DNA from: Streptomyces broussonetiae
GTDB lineage: Bacteria > Actinomycetota > Actinomycetes > Streptomycetales > Streptomycetaceae
Reading direction: 5' to 3'
NCBI RefSeq assembly: GCF_009796285.1
Contig: NZ_CP047020.1
Coordinates: forward strand, 6,448,001 to 6,512,000
Length of the DNA stretch: 64,000 nucleotides
In this document: piece by piece, positions 31,430 through 40,917 of the stretch
How the letters are laid out: each line of letters starts with the position of its first letter
Numbering within the stretch: the first letter of the stretch is position 1
Position numbers and translations under genes: made by a program
The notes under the pieces: model-generated
Seen by the model: the letters and a program-made list of their open reading frames with translations, nothing else
Database searches by the model: none
What the model was told of the DNA's origin: nothing

Positions 31430-32523
31430 CCGACCTCAGCAAGAGCGGGGCGGCCGTCGGTGAACCCACCGGTTCCTCGCCCACGCCGTCCTCCTTCCTC
31501 GAAGTGCGCGACCTGAAGGTGCACTTCCCGACCGACGACGGCCTGGTGAAGTCCGTCGACGGGCTCAGCTTCCAGCTGGAGAAGGGCAAGACCCTCGGCA
31601 TCGTGGGCGAGTCGGGCTCCGGCAAGTCGGTGACCTCGCTCGGCATCATGGGCCTGCACACCGCCGGCCAGTACGGCAAGCGCAAGGCTCAGATCTCCGG
31701 CGAGATCTGGCTGGACGGCACCGAGCTGCTGTCCGCCAACCCCGACGACGTGCGCCGGCTGCGCGGCCGCCAGATGGCGATGATCTTCCAGGATCCGCTG
31801 TCCGCGCTGCACCCGTACTACACGATCGGCCAGCAGATCGTGGAGGCGTACCGGATCCACCACGACGTCGACAAGAAGACCGCGAAGAAGCGCGCGGTCG
31901 AGATGCTCGACCGGGTGGGCATCCCGCAGCCCGACAAGCGGGTGGACAACTACCCGCACGAGTTCTCCGGCGGTATGCGCCAGCGCGCCATGATCGCCAT
32001 GTCGCTGGTGAACAACCCCGAACTGCTGATCGCGGACGAGCCGACCACCGCGCTCGACGTCACCGTCCAGGCGCAGATCCTGGACCTGATCCGCGACCTG
32101 CAGAAGGAGTTCGGCTCCGCGGTCATCGTCATCACCCACGACCTGGGCGTCGTCGCCGAACTCGCCGACGACATCCTGGTGATGTACGGCGGCCGCTGCG
32201 TCGAGCGCGGTCCCGCCGACAAGGTGTTCTACGAGCCCCGCCACCCCTACACCTGGGGTCTGCTCGGCTCGATGCCGCGCCTGGACCGCGAGCAGCAGGA
32301 GCGGCTGATCCCGGTCAAGGGTTCCCCGCCGTCCCTGATCAACGTCCCGTCCGGCTGCGCCTTCAACCCGCGCTGCCCGTACGCCGACCTGCCCAAGGAC
32401 AACGTCACCCGCACGGTCCGCCCCGAACTGGCCGAGATCGGCAGTCGGCACTGGGCCGCCTGCCACCTGACCAAGGAGCAGCGGGAGCGGATCTGGACCG
32501 AAGAGATTGCGCCGAAACTGTGA
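31426..32523 (+). CDS. Oligopeptide ABC transporter ATP-binding protein (DppD/OppD type)
   Basis: The 365-residue ATPase has Walker A GESGSGKS, signature FSGGMRQR and Walker B LLIADEPT with the H-loop ITHDLG. The C-terminal oligopeptide-specific region has the cysteine set [12 protein letters not shown]. It pairs with the second ATPase to power import through the two permeases. ATG 31426 overlaps the permease stop, and its own stop overlaps the next GTG. Confidence 0.95.
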   Translation: MTDLSKSGAAVGEPTGSSPTPSSFLEVRDLKVHFPTDDGLVKSVDGLSFQLEKGKTLGIVGESGSGKSVTSLGIMGLHTAGQYGKRKAQISGEIWLDGTELLSANPDDVRRLRGRQMAMIFQDPLSALHPYYTIGQQIVEAYRIHHDVDKKTAKKRAVEMLDRVGIPQPDKRVDNYPHEFSGGMRQRAMIAMSLVNNPELLIADEPTTALDVTVQAQILDLIRDLQKEFGSAVIVITHDLGVVAELADDILVMYGGRCVERGPADKVFYEPRHPYTWGLLGSMPRLDREQQERLIPVKGSPPSLINVPSGCAFNPRCPYADLPKDNVTRTVRPELAEIGSRHWAACHLTKEQRERIWTEEIAPKL

Positions 32524-33953
32524 GTGACGAAACAGCCGAGAAGGCAGGGTCGATTCCCCGGCAGAGCGAAGAGAACGGCCGCGTCGCCGACGGCGAGGTG
32601 CTGCTGAAGGTCACCGGCCTGCAGAAGCACTTCCCGATCAAGAAGGGTCTGCTCCAGCGGCAGGTCGGGGCCGTGCACGCCGTCGACGGCCTCGACTTCG
32701 AGGTCCGCTCGGGCGAGACGCTCGGCGTGGTGGGCGAGTCGGGCTGCGGCAAGTCCACCATGGGCCGGCTGATCACCCGGCTGCTCGAACCGACCGGCGG
32801 AAAGGTCGAGTTCGAGGGCAAGGACATCACGCACCTCGGCGTCACGGGCATGCGCCCGATGCGCCGCGATGTGCAGATGATCTTCCAGGACCCGTACTCC
32901 TCGCTGAACCCGCGCCACACCATCGGCACCATCATCGGAGCCCCCTTCCGGCTCCAGGGTGTCGAGCCGGAGGGCGGGATCAAGAAGGAGGTGCAGCGGC
33001 TGCTGTCGGTGGTCGGCCTCAACCCCGAGCACTACAACCGCTATCCGCACGAGTTCTCCGGCGGTCAGCGCCAGCGCATCGGCATCGCCCGCGCGCTCGC
33101 CCTGAAGCCCAAGCTGGTCGTCGCCGACGAGCCGGTCTCCGCGCTGGACGTGTCGATCCAGGCCCAGGTCGTCAACCTCATGGACGATCTCCAGGAGGAA
33201 CTGGGCCTGACGTACGTGATCATCGCGCACGACCTCTCGGTGGTCCGGCACGTCTCGGACCGGATCGCGGTCATGTACCTCGGCAAGATCGTCGAACTCG
33301 CCGACCGGGACCTGCTGTACAAGACGCCGATGCACCCGTACACCAAGGCGCTCATGTCCGCGGTGCCGATCCCGGACCCCAAGCGGAAGAACGCCAAGAG
33401 CGAGCGCATCCTGCTCAAGGGCGACGTGCCCTCGCCGATCTCGCCGCCGAGCGGCTGCCGGTTCCACACCCGGTGCTGGAAGGCCACGGAGATCTGCAGG
33501 ACGACCGAGCCCGCGCTCGTGGAGCTGCGGCCCGGCCAGCAGGTCGCCTGTCACCACCCGGAGAACTTCGAGGACCAGGCACCCCAGGACACCGTCCTGC
33601 TGTCGGCCGCGAAGGAGGCCGCCGAGCTGGTCGCCGACGAGGTGCTCGCCGAGTCGGCCCAGACCTCGGAGGCCCTGGCCACGGCGGTGGCCGAGGGCGA
33701 GGTGGGCACCGAGGAGGCCACGGCTTCCGCGGACGCAGGCACCGAGGAGGCGGGTGCTTCCGAGGAGGCTGCGGCCTCCGACGAGTCCGCGGCTTCCGAG
33801 GAGCCGGAGGCGTCGGAGTCCTCCGAACAGGCGGACGAAGAGGCCGAGGCTCCCGAGGAGCCGGCCACGGCGGAGAAGCCGGCGGTCGCCGAGAAGCCCG
33901 CGGTCGCCGAGAAGCCCGCGGTCGCCGAGAAGCCCGCGGCGTCCGAGGACTGA
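32520..33953 (+). CDS. Oligopeptide ABC transporter ATP-binding protein (DppF/OppF type) with long acidic tail
   Basis: The 477-residue protein has a normal OppF ATPase over residues 1-350: Walker A GESGCGKS, signature FSGGQRQR, Walker B LVVADEP and the CRFHTRCW cysteine motif. About 120 extra residues follow, rich in Glu, Ala and Ser and ending in four EKPAVA-type units. The tail is disordered and unlike normal OppF proteins of about 330 residues. It may regulate assembly or simply be repeat-driven growth. A strong bidirectional terminator follows. Confidence 0.93.
   Translation: MSDETAEKAGSIPRQSEENGRVADGEVLLKVTGLQKHFPIKKGLLQRQVGAVHAVDGLDFEVRSGETLGVVGESGCGKSTMGRLITRLLEPTGGKVEFEGKDITHLGVTGMRPMRRDVQMIFQDPYSSLNPRHTIGTIIGAPFRLQGVEPEGGIKKEVQRLLSVVGLNPEHYNRYPHEFSGGQRQRIGIARALALKPKLVVADEPVSALDVSIQAQVVNLMDDLQEELGLTYVIIAHDLSVVRHVSDRIAVMYLGKIVELADRDLLYKTPMHPYTKALMSAVPIPDPKRKNAKSERILLKGDVPSPISPPSGCRFHTRCWKATEICRTTEPALVELRPGQQVACHHPENFEDQAPQDTVLLSAAKEAAELVADEVLAESAQTSEALATAVAEGEVGTEEATASADAGTEEAGASEEAAASDESAASEEPEASESSEQADEEAEAPEEPATAEKPAVAEKPAVAEKPAVAEKPAASED
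33873..33944 (+). repeat. 18-bp tandem repeat encoding EKPAVA units
   Basis: Four units of 18 bases (33873, 33891, 33909 and 33927), the first three nearly identical and the fourth diverged, encode the end of the OppF tail. The unit is a multiple of three, so copy changes keep the frame. Confidence 0.9.
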
Positions 33954-33971
33954 CGACCGACCCCAGCAAGG

Positions 33972-34014
33972 CCGATGCCCCGCCCTCCGTGTCGTACGGA
34001 GGGCGGGGCATCGG
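33972..34014. terminator. Bidirectional terminator between the ABC operon and the accessory cluster
   Basis: A perfect 19-bp stem (33972-33990 with 33996-34014) with a 5-base loop lies between the convergent oppF-type gene and the asparagine synthetase gene. Confidence 0.9.
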
Positions 34015-34018
34015 TGTG

Positions 34019-35869
34019 TCAGTGCGTGAGCACCAGCCGGGGGTTGTGGATCTCCAGCCAGGTCGCCAGGTCGAGCCAGCGCTCCAGACCGGTGCGGGCC
34101 GCGCCGTCGACGTCGGCGGCGGCCAGGGACACCGTCTGCTGCAGCCATTCCTGGTCGGTGAGCGCGTGCACGGCGTGCCCGCGGTCGGCGAGCAGCTCCT
34201 TGGCGTGCTGCTGGAGCGCGGCCGTGTAGAACGGGTCGCGGGTGGACGGGTAGGGCGCCTTGCGGCGCTCCACGACCGACCGCGGCAGCAGATCGGCGGA
34301 GGCCGCCCGCAGCAGACTCTTCTCACGGCCGTCGTACGTCTTCATCGACCACGGCGTGTTGAAGACGTACTCGACCAGCCGGTGGTCGCAGAACGGCACC
34401 CGGACCTCCAGGCCGACGGCCATGCTGAGCCGGTCCTTGCGGTCGAGCAGGATGCGCAGGTACCGCGTCAGGTGCAGGTAGCACACGAGCCGCATCCGTG
34501 CCTCGAACGCGTCCTCGCCGGCCAGCCTGGGGGCCTGTGCGACCGCCTCCGCGTACCGCCCGCGGATGTAGCCGGGCAGATCGAGGTCGGCCAGCAGGCC
34601 CTTGTCGTAGATCCCGGTGCCGGTGTGCGGGCTGGTCACATGCGTGTGGTCGACCCAGGGGAAGGTGTCGGCCTGCTGGGCCTCGGGCTGGTGCAGCCAC
34701 TTGTAGCCGCCGAACACCTCGTCGGCGGACTCCCCGGACAGGGCGACGGTGGAGCGTTCCCGGATGGCCTTGAAGAGCAGATAGAGGGAGTTGTCGGCAT
34801 CGCCGAACCCGGCCGGCAGGTCCTTCGCGGCCACCACCGCGCGCCGTACCGCAGGATCGGCCATGCTCTGGGCCTCGAACACCAGGTTCTCGTGCGCGGT
34901 GCCGCAGTGCGCGGCGGTCTCGATGGCGAACGGGGCGTCGGCGTCGGCGCGGAACGGGTCGGCGGCGAAGTTCTCCTCGTGCCGGGCGAAGTCGACGGAG
35001 AAGCTGCGGATCTGCTCACGGTCGCCCAGTTCCCGCTGGGCGAAGGCGGTGATGGCGCTGGAGTCCAGGCCGCCGGAGAGCAGGGTGCAGCGCGGCACGT
35101 CGGTGACCAGCTGGCGGCGCACGATGTCGGTGAGCAGCTCGCGCACCCGGGCGACGGAGGCGGCCGTGTCGTCGGTGTGCTCGGTGGCCTCCAGCTTCCA
35201 GTAGGTGTGGGTGCGTTCGCCGCCGCGGTCGACCGTGACCAGGGTGCCGGGCCGGACCTCCCGCATGCCGCGCCACACGGCGTGTCCGGGGGTGCGGATC
35301 CAGGAGAACGCCTCCCGCAGCCCGTCGAGGTCGACGGCCTTCTCCGCCTCGGGGTTGGCGAGAACGGCCTTGGGCTCGGAGCCGAAGAGCACCCCGTCCT
35401 CGGTCGGGTAGTAGTACAGCGGCTTGACGCCCAGGCGGTCGCGGACGAGCAGCAGCCGCTCGGTGCGGCCGTCCCAGACGACGAAGGCGTACATGCCGTT
35501 CAGCCGCTCGGCGAACGCCTCGCCCCACTCCAGGTAGGCGTGCAGCACGACCTCGGTGTCGCTGCGGGTGCGGAAGGTGTGGCCGCGGCGGCGCAGTTCG
35601 TCGCGCAGCTCGACGAAGTTGTAGATCTCGCCGGTGTAGGCGAGGGCGACCTCGCCGCCGCCGGTGTCGTAGGACATCGGCTGGCGGCCGCCCTCGATGT
35701 CGATGACGGCGAGCCGGCGGTGGCCGAGCGCCACGTGCGGCCGGGTCCACACGCCGGAGTCGTCGGGGCCGCGGCAGGCCATGGTCGCGGTCATGGCGGC
35801 GACCGCTTCCTGCTCCCGCTCCCTCGTCAGGTCTCGTCCGTAGGAGACCCAACCGGTCAGACCGCACAT
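34019..35869 (-). CDS. Asparagine synthase (glutamine-hydrolysing), cluster gene
   Basis: The 616-residue AsnB-type amidotransferase has the N-terminal nucleophile Cys2 (MCGLTGWV), the glutaminase domain to about residue 210, then a synthetase domain with the pyrophosphate motif LSGGLDSSAI. It may amidate a carboxylate, or use the adenylating domain for another C-N bond, as in antibiotic pathways. It is last in the leftward five-gene operon (cupin, MetRS-like, fused oxidase, FMN protein, this). The 55-base gap upstream is consistent with co-transcription. Full catalytic residues suggest an active enzyme. Confidence 0.92.
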   Translation of the reverse strand: MCGLTGWVSYGRDLTREREQEAVAAMTATMACRGPDDSGVWTRPHVALGHRRLAVIDIEGGRQPMSYDTGGGEVALAYTGEIYNFVELRDELRRRGHTFRTRSDTEVVLHAYLEWGEAFAERLNGMYAFVVWDGRTERLLLVRDRLGVKPLYYYPTEDGVLFGSEPKAVLANPEAEKAVDLDGLREAFSWIRTPGHAVWRGMREVRPGTLVTVDRGGERTHTYWKLEATEHTDDTAASVARVRELLTDIVRRQLVTDVPRCTLLSGGLDSSAITAFAQRELGDREQIRSFSVDFARHEENFAADPFRADADAPFAIETAAHCGTAHENLVFEAQSMADPAVRRAVVAAKDLPAGFGDADNSLYLLFKAIRERSTVALSGESADEVFGGYKWLHQPEAQQADTFPWVDHTHVTSPHTGTGIYDKGLLADLDLPGYIRGRYAEAVAQAPRLAGEDAFEARMRLVCYLHLTRYLRILLDRKDRLSMAVGLEVRVPFCDHRLVEYVFNTPWSMKTYDGREKSLLRAASADLLPRSVVERRKAPYPSTRDPFYTAALQQHAKELLADRGHAVHALTDQEWLQQTVSLAAADVDGAARTGLERWLDLATWLEIHNPRLVLTH

Positions 35870-35924
35870 GGCGTTTCGCCTTTCTGTGTGTCGTCGTACT
35901 ACGTCTCGGACCCCGGGCGGGGTC

Positions 35925-36590
35925 TCAGCCGAGGTGGCGCGGCAGCGGGATGTCCGGTGCGAGCGCTGGGTCGGGCACCGGGGTGCCCCGCACCAGGCTC
36001 ACGGGGACGACGCCCGCCCACAGGCCGAGTGCGGCGTCGGGGCTGTCGCCGTCGTCCGGCGGTCCGGTGCGGACCTTGACCGACGCCTCCTGAAGGCTCA
36101 GGGCCAGCAGCGTCGTCGCGGCCAGTTCCTTGCGGCTGGGGCGGCGGGCGTAGTCCCACTGGCCGGGCTGGGCCTGCTCGGCGATCAGGCGCAGTCCGGC
36201 CAGGGTCTCCTCCGGGTCGGTGACCCGGCGCGGGACGCCGTAGATCATGGCGCTGCGGTAGTTGATGCTGTGCTCGAACAGCGAGCGGGCCAGCACGATC
36301 CCGTCCACATGCGTGACGGTCACGCAGACGGCCTGCTCGGGCGCCGAGGTCAGGCTGCGCGCGGCGACGGAGCCGTGGACGTACAGGGTGTCCGCGGTGG
36401 CGCCGTACACCGTGGGTACGACCACGGGGGTGCCGTCGACGACGACGCCGAGGTGGCAGACGAACCCGGAGGCGAGGACGGCGTCCAGGTCCGCGCGGTC
36501 GGTACGGCCCTTCTCCTTCATGCGGCGCAGCCGCGTGCGGTCCGTGACCGGGAGCCGGTCTGCGAGGGGCTGGCGGGGGGCAGTGCTCAA
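35925..36590 (-). CDS. FMN-binding split-barrel protein (pyridoxamine-phosphate-oxidase-like, Pyridox_ox_2)
   Basis: The 221-residue protein has the split-barrel core: a CHLGVVVDGTPVVVPTVYGA segment, then DTLYVHGSVAARSL, and the NYRSAMIYG strand. This is the flavin- or heme-binding family related to pyridoxamine oxidase, not the true PdxH. It may oxidise or reduce a cluster intermediate. TTG 36590 has GAAGGTGA upstream and lies 35 bases after the fused-oxidase stop; the first ATG lies inside the protein (MKEKGR). Role in the pathway is inferred only from position. Confidence 0.78.
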   Translation of the reverse strand: MSTAPRQPLADRLPVTDRTRLRRMKEKGRTDRADLDAVLASGFVCHLGVVVDGTPVVVPTVYGATADTLYVHGSVAARSLTSAPEQAVCVTVTHVDGIVLARSLFEHSINYRSAMIYGVPRRVTDPEETLAGLRLIAEQAQPGQWDYARRPSRKELAATTLLALSLQEASVKVRTGPPDDGDSPDAALGLWAGVVPVSLVRGTPVPDPALAPDIPLPRHLG

Positions 36591-36625
36591 GGTGTCACCT
36601 TCGGTGTGTGCCGGGGGCGGAGCGG

Positions 36626-38608
36626 TCACGGCGTGGCGCCCTGCCACTGCAGCAGGCACCGCACGGCGCCGGCCGCCTCTTCGGCGGCGCCCGGCGCCGT
36701 CTTGAAACCGGCTCCGGACCAGCACGCGGCCACCACGACCGGGGGCTCGCCGGGAAGAAGACCCACGAACGGCCCGTCCGGATGGTACAGGTCGGTGCCG
36801 AACCGGCCGCCCTGGAAGGCGACTTGGGCGATCCACGGCCAGCGGTGCCCGACCCCGGCACGAATGTGGGCGACCTGCTCGTCGGTGAGGGTGTCACCGC
36901 CCTCGGCCGGTACGTCCCACTCGTCGACCGGCCTGCCGGTCAGATGGCCGCCGGCGTACGGCCCGTCGAGCTGCGGGCGGCCCCAGATGCCCGAGGTCAG
37001 ATCGCTGACCGCGGGCAGCGGCCGGCCGGGGCCGCGGAAGAAGGCGTACCGGATGCGTTTGGTGCGCGGGGCCGGGCCGCCCGGGCGGGGCGGCAGCCGG
37101 TCGCCGAGCAGGGCGGCGGTGCCGCTGCCCGCGGCCACCACCGCACACCGTGCGGTCACCGAGCCCGCCGGGGTGCTCACCCGCACCCCGCGCCGGTGCG
37201 GCTCCAGGGCCGGCACGGACCCCGGCGGCAGCAGTACGGCCCCGTGCCGCACGGCCCGGGCGAGATACAGGGCGGCGGTACCGGCCGGGTCGGCGTAGCC
37301 GCCGCCCGGTTCCCAGACGGCCGCCGCGACGCCGCTCGCCGTCAAGTCGGGCCACCGCCCGGTCAGTTCGCCGGGGGTGAGCAGATCCGCCTTGATCCCG
37401 GCCGCGGTCAGCTCGCCGACCCCGCGTTCGGCCTCGGCGACGTCGTCCGGGCCGAGCAGCACCACCGAGCCGGTGCGGCGCAGGCCGGCCGACCGCGGCG
37501 GGGCCGCGGTGCCCCACAGCAGCTGGTGGCTGCGCACGGCCAGGGCGCGTACGACGGGCTCCGGCTCGTACGCCCGGACCAGGCCCCCGGAGAACCGGGT
37601 GGCCGACGCGGCCCGCGGGCCGGGGTCGGCGACCGCCACGGACAGGCCCGTCGCGGCCAGTTCGGCCGCGGTGGCGGCGCCCACCACGCCGGCGCCGACG
37701 ACCACCACGTCGTATCCGGTGACCGCCGCAGCGGCCGGGGCCGTGAGCCGGGTGACCGGTACGACCTCCCAGCCGGCGGCGTCGTCCGCGTCGACGGGAT
37801 CGCCGTCGGCGTCGAAGGAGAGATCCGCGGCGGCGCGTACGGCGGTCAGGAGCCGGTCACCGGTGGCGGCCGGGTCCGTGCGCAGGGCTCCTACGAGTGC
37901 CGCGAAGGCCGCGTCGACCTGCCGCTGCGGACCGCCGCGCAGTCGTACGACCCGGGCGGCATCGGCCAGTTCGCCGAGCAGGTCCGCGAATTCGGGCACG
38001 GCGCAGTCGTCGGTGAAGAACAGCGGGCCCTGCCGGCCCTCGGCGCGCAGGCGGTGCGCGGTGGCCGCGGCGCCGTGGTGGGTGCCGCAGACGACGAGGG
38101 GGTCGTCGGGTGCCGGCGGCGCCTTTCCGGAGCCGGCACCGAACCGCTCCGCCAGACGGCGGCCGTAGGCGCTGCCGTCGTCCACCACGGCCGGCACGGC
38201 GATGCCCAGGTCCTGCGCGGCCCGCCGTATCGCCCCCGGCTGGCCCGCGTCGTGCGGGCACCAGCGCAGCGCCCCGCCGCCGCCCCGGGCGAGCAGGTCC
38301 GGGTCGGTGGCCAGGGGCAGGAGCAACGGGAGTCCGGCCTGCCGGTACCAGGGCAACGCCCGTGCCGCGCCCAGGCTGTTGAAGTGGCCGACGACGGCGC
38401 GCACGCCGGCCCCGGGGTCCGCCGTCAGGGCGCGGGCGACCCGCTCGGCCTCCTCGGCGTCGCCCCGGTCGTCGTGGAACTCCCAGGCGAAACCCGGATC
38501 GGTGTGGCCGGCGGCGGCCCGGGTCAGCAGTTCGCCCCAGGCCGCCCGTGGCCCGCTGAAGGGGCCGACGACGGCGACACGCACCGCCCGGGGGTCCTGT
38601 CGCGCCAT
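36626..38608 (-). CDS. Fusion of a periplasmic-binding-protein-like domain to a FAD-dependent amine oxidase
   Basis: The first 300 or so residues resemble the type-1 ligand-binding fold of branched-chain amino acid binding proteins: VAVVGPFSGPR, then GLPLLLPLATDPDL, then FTDDCAVPEFADLL. There is no signal peptide. From about residue 303 a DAO-family flavoenzyme begins with the FAD motif VVVVGAGVVGAATAAEL and ends with GFKTAPGAAE. A cytoplasmic substrate-binding domain may deliver or sense an amino-acid-like substrate for oxidation. The start is ATG 38608, or GTG 38620 overlapping the upstream stop. It is translationally coupled to the MetRS-like gene. Confidence 0.82.
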   Translation of the reverse strand: MARQDPRAVRVAVVGPFSGPRAAWGELLTRAAAGHTDPGFAWEFHDDRGDAEEAERVARALTADPGAGVRAVVGHFNSLGAARALPWYRQAGLPLLLPLATDPDLLARGGGGALRWCPHDAGQPGAIRRAAQDLGIAVPAVVDDGSAYGRRLAERFGAGSGKAPPAPDDPLVVCGTHHGAAATAHRLRAEGRQGPLFFTDDCAVPEFADLLGELADAARVVRLRGGPQRQVDAAFAALVGALRTDPAATGDRLLTAVRAAADLSFDADGDPVDADDAAGWEVVPVTRLTAPAAAAVTGYDVVVVGAGVVGAATAAELAATGLSVAVADPGPRAASATRFSGGLVRAYEPEPVVRALAVRSHQLLWGTAAPPRSAGLRRTGSVVLLGPDDVAEAERGVGELTAAGIKADLLTPGELTGRWPDLTASGVAAAVWEPGGGYADPAGTAALYLARAVRHGAVLLPPGSVPALEPHRRGVRVSTPAGSVTARCAVVAAGSGTAALLGDRLPPRPGGPAPRTKRIRYAFFRGPGRPLPAVSDLTSGIWGRPQLDGPYAGGHLTGRPVDEWDVPAEGGDTLTDEQVAHIRAGVGHRWPWIAQVAFQGGRFGTDLYHPDGPFVGLLPGEPPVVVAACWSGAGFKTAPGAAEEAAGAVRCLLQWQGATP

Positions 38609-38612
38609 GACC

Positions 38613-40202
38613 TCAGTCACCGAAGACCGGGCGGTCGGGCACGGTCAGCGGCCGGCCCGCCGGGGGCGGGGTCAGCGCGGCGGCGTTCACCGCGCGGTCC
38701 GCTTCCTCGCCCAGCAGCGCGGCGAGCCGGGCCGCGCCGGCCGGCATGACGGGAGCGGCCCACGCCGACAGGGCGCCGGCGACGGTGAGCTGGGCGGTCA
38801 GGGCGGCCCGGTGGGCGCGGAGCGAGCGGTCGCGTTCGTGCGCGTGGACGAAACCGAAGTCGTCGGCGCTCGCGACGACCTCGTCCAGCAGGGCGACGGC
38901 GTGGCGCGTGTCGAAGCCCTCGACGCCGTACGCCTCGCGCAGCTCGGCCACGATGCGCTCCAGGCGGGCGTGCAGCCGCTGCCAGGCGGGGCCCGTGGGC
39001 CGCTCCTCGGGGACCCGGCCGTCGCTGTCGCGGGCGACGGCCGCGAACAGCCGCTCCAGCCAACCGTTCCACCGGGTGGTCAGCAGGGCCCGGGTGCGCT
39101 CGAGGTCGGCCCGGGTGAAGCTGGTCTGGCGGCCGTTCGGCCGGTCGGCGAGCACATGGTGGCGCAGGACGTCGGAGCCCGCCTCGGCGAGCGCCTCGTG
39201 GGCCCAGATGGCGTGCCGCCGGCTGGTGGAGAACTTCAGCCCCTCCAGCTGGTAGAACTCGTTGACCACGAAGGCCCGGGCCAGTGCGGCCCGGGGGTGC
39301 AGGGCGGCGTACAGGGCGGGGAACAGTACCGCGTGGAAGTAGCCGTTGTCGAAGCCGAAGAACTGCACGGGCGCCGGCCAGTTCTCCTGCGTGCGCTGCG
39401 CCTCGGGCAGCTCCCACAGATAGCCCGGGGCCATCTCGAACCACACATAGGCCCGCTGGTCCTCGAACCCGGGCACGGTCACCGGCACACCCCAGTCGCC
39501 GGGGTGGCTCACGGCGATCTCCGGCAGCCCGTCGGCCAGCATCCGGTCGCACAGGACCCGCAGATGCGGCGGCATGTCGACCTCGGCCCAGAACGCCTTC
39601 AGCCGGTCGGCGAACGGTGCCAGCGGGAAGTACAGCCGGGCGGCGTCACGGACCTCGGCCGGGGTGCCGCACACCGTGCAGTGCGGGTCGGCGAGGTCGG
39701 CGCAGTCGTTGGGCCGGCCGCACGGCTCGCAGGCGTTGCCGTTGGAGGAGGAGCCGCAGTGCGGGCACTTGCCCGTCAGGTACGCCTCGTACAGCCAGCG
39801 CTCGCACGGGGTGCAGTACGGCAGCGGGCGGGTGCGGGCGACGACGTGCCCGGCGTCGTACAGCCGCTCGAGGAAGTCCTGGACGTGGGCGCGGTAGCCG
39901 TCCTCCTTGCGCGGGTGAACCACCCGGTCGAAGCCGACCTCGGCCTGCCGCCAGACCCGGACGATGGACTCGCCGTAGCCGTCGGCGACCTCGTCGCCGG
40001 TGCGCCCGCCGTCCTTGAGGCCGCGCACCGGGACGTAGCTCTGGTGGTCGTCGAGGCCGGTGGTGTAGCGGACGTCGACGCCGTCGGCCAGGAGGAAGCG
40101 GCGCAGCACGTCACCGGCGACGTAGGGCCCGGCGACATGGCCGACGTGCAGGTCGCCGTTGGGCGTGGGCGGGGTGGCGGTGATCCAGACCGGAGCGTTC
40201 AC
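38613..40202 (-). CDS. Methionyl-tRNA-synthetase-like protein, probable half of a split hydrazine synthetase
   Basis: The 529-residue class I synthetase fold has the HIGH-type motif GDLHVGHV, zinc knuckles (CTPCERW, CPHCGSS, CEPCGRP, CTVCG), a KFSTSR motif in the KMSKS place, and a helical anticodon-type domain. It lacks the extras of a housekeeping MetRS. In known N-N-forming enzymes (Spb40, Tri28) such a domain is fused to a small cupin. Here the cupin is the gene just upstream, overlapping by four bases (GTGA). It probably activates the amino acid that receives the N-hydroxylated amine. The alternative, a resistance MetRS, fits the context less well. Confidence 0.85.
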   Translation of the reverse strand: MNAPVWITATPPTPNGDLHVGHVAGPYVAGDVLRRFLLADGVDVRYTTGLDDHQSYVPVRGLKDGGRTGDEVADGYGESIVRVWRQAEVGFDRVVHPRKEDGYRAHVQDFLERLYDAGHVVARTRPLPYCTPCERWLYEAYLTGKCPHCGSSSNGNACEPCGRPNDCADLADPHCTVCGTPAEVRDAARLYFPLAPFADRLKAFWAEVDMPPHLRVLCDRMLADGLPEIAVSHPGDWGVPVTVPGFEDQRAYVWFEMAPGYLWELPEAQRTQENWPAPVQFFGFDNGYFHAVLFPALYAALHPRAALARAFVVNEFYQLEGLKFSTSRRHAIWAHEALAEAGSDVLRHHVLADRPNGRQTSFTRADLERTRALLTTRWNGWLERLFAAVARDSDGRVPEERPTGPAWQRLHARLERIVAELREAYGVEGFDTRHAVALLDEVVASADDFGFVHAHERDRSLRAHRAALTAQLTVAGALSAWAAPVMPAGAARLAALLGEEADRAVNAAALTPPPAGRPLTVPDRPVFGD

Positions 40203-40594
40203 GCGCTCACCTCCGTGCCCTCGTTTTGCCGGGGCTCGTGCAGCGGCCAGTAGACCGAGAGCCAGGTCAGGGTCTGCGCGGTCGGGTTGTGCACGACGTG
40301 CTCCTTGTTGCGGGCCAGGACGAGCACGTCGCCGACGGTGAACTCGGCCTTCTCACCGGCGAGGTCGAGGCTGCCGGAGCCGGAGAGGATCACCATGACC
40401 TCGTCCTGGTCGTGGCAGTCGGGGTCCGAGGAGGCGCCGGCCGGCAGGAAGCAGGCCATACCGCCGATCGGCGGTTCCTCCTGGCTCTGCTGCCCCTCCT
40501 GGCCCTCCCGGGTCTGCCAGGGAATGATCCGCTGGCACGCCATGCCGAACTCGCTCTCGGCGGCGCCTTCATGTATCCGAAACTTGGTGATCAT
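40199..40594 (-). CDS. Small cupin, probable N-N-bond-forming partner of the MetRS-like protein
   Basis: The 131-residue single-domain cupin has metal-binding residues in CHDQDEV and in KEHVVHN, within the two cupin motifs. It corresponds to the separate cupin part of hydrazine synthetases, where a zinc-bound cupin joins an N-hydroxylysine nitrogen to the amino group of an activated amino acid. It is first in the leftward operon, and its TGA overlaps the MetRS-like GTG by four bases. The ribosome site before ATG 40594 is weak. Assignment rests on the adjacent N-hydroxylase and MetRS-like genes. Confidence 0.78.
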   Translation of the reverse strand: MITKFRIHEGAAESEFGMACQRIIPWQTREGQEGQQSQEEPPIGGMACFLPAGASSDPDCHDQDEVMVILSGSGSLDLAGEKAEFTVGDVLVLARNKEHVVHNPTAQTLTWLSVYWPLHEPRQNEGTEVSA

Positions 40595-40917
40595 GCGCTA
40601 TCCATATCCCGAAAAGGGTCGCTCGGCCGGTGGGCCAGGGTAATTCACATGCCATTTCCTGCCCCTCTCAACTGTGCGTGGCCGCCCGGGTGCCGAGCCA
40701 GAGCGATCCGGCCGACCCTGCAGGAAGGTGCCAGCGGCATAGACCGAAATAACCTGTGATGTCGGGCAAGTTGGCAGGGTGTGACGCGTGTCGAGTGGCA
40801 GCCCGCTGCCACGCTCCGCTGCCCGGCGGCTGCTCGGCCGAAATCCGGGATAGCTTCGAACTCGCCTCGGGCAATGGCATATCGAAACAACGGCCCGACG
40901 GGAAGGGAAATGTCTTG
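40595..40917. promoter_or_regulatory. Divergent promoter region of the cluster
   Basis: The 323 bases between the two divergent operons hold no ORF and are less GC-rich in places. A weak candidate for the rightward operon is TTCGAA / CATATC with a 17-base spacer near 40855-40885. I see no clear operator. The two LuxR-type regulators of the cluster probably act here. Confidence 0.45.

Noticed and set aside
38613-40202. MetRS-like gene as the housekeeping or resistance methionyl-tRNA synthetase
   Set aside because: It sits in an operon with a cupin and oxidases and shows a changed KMSKS segment; the N-N pathway explains all of these better.
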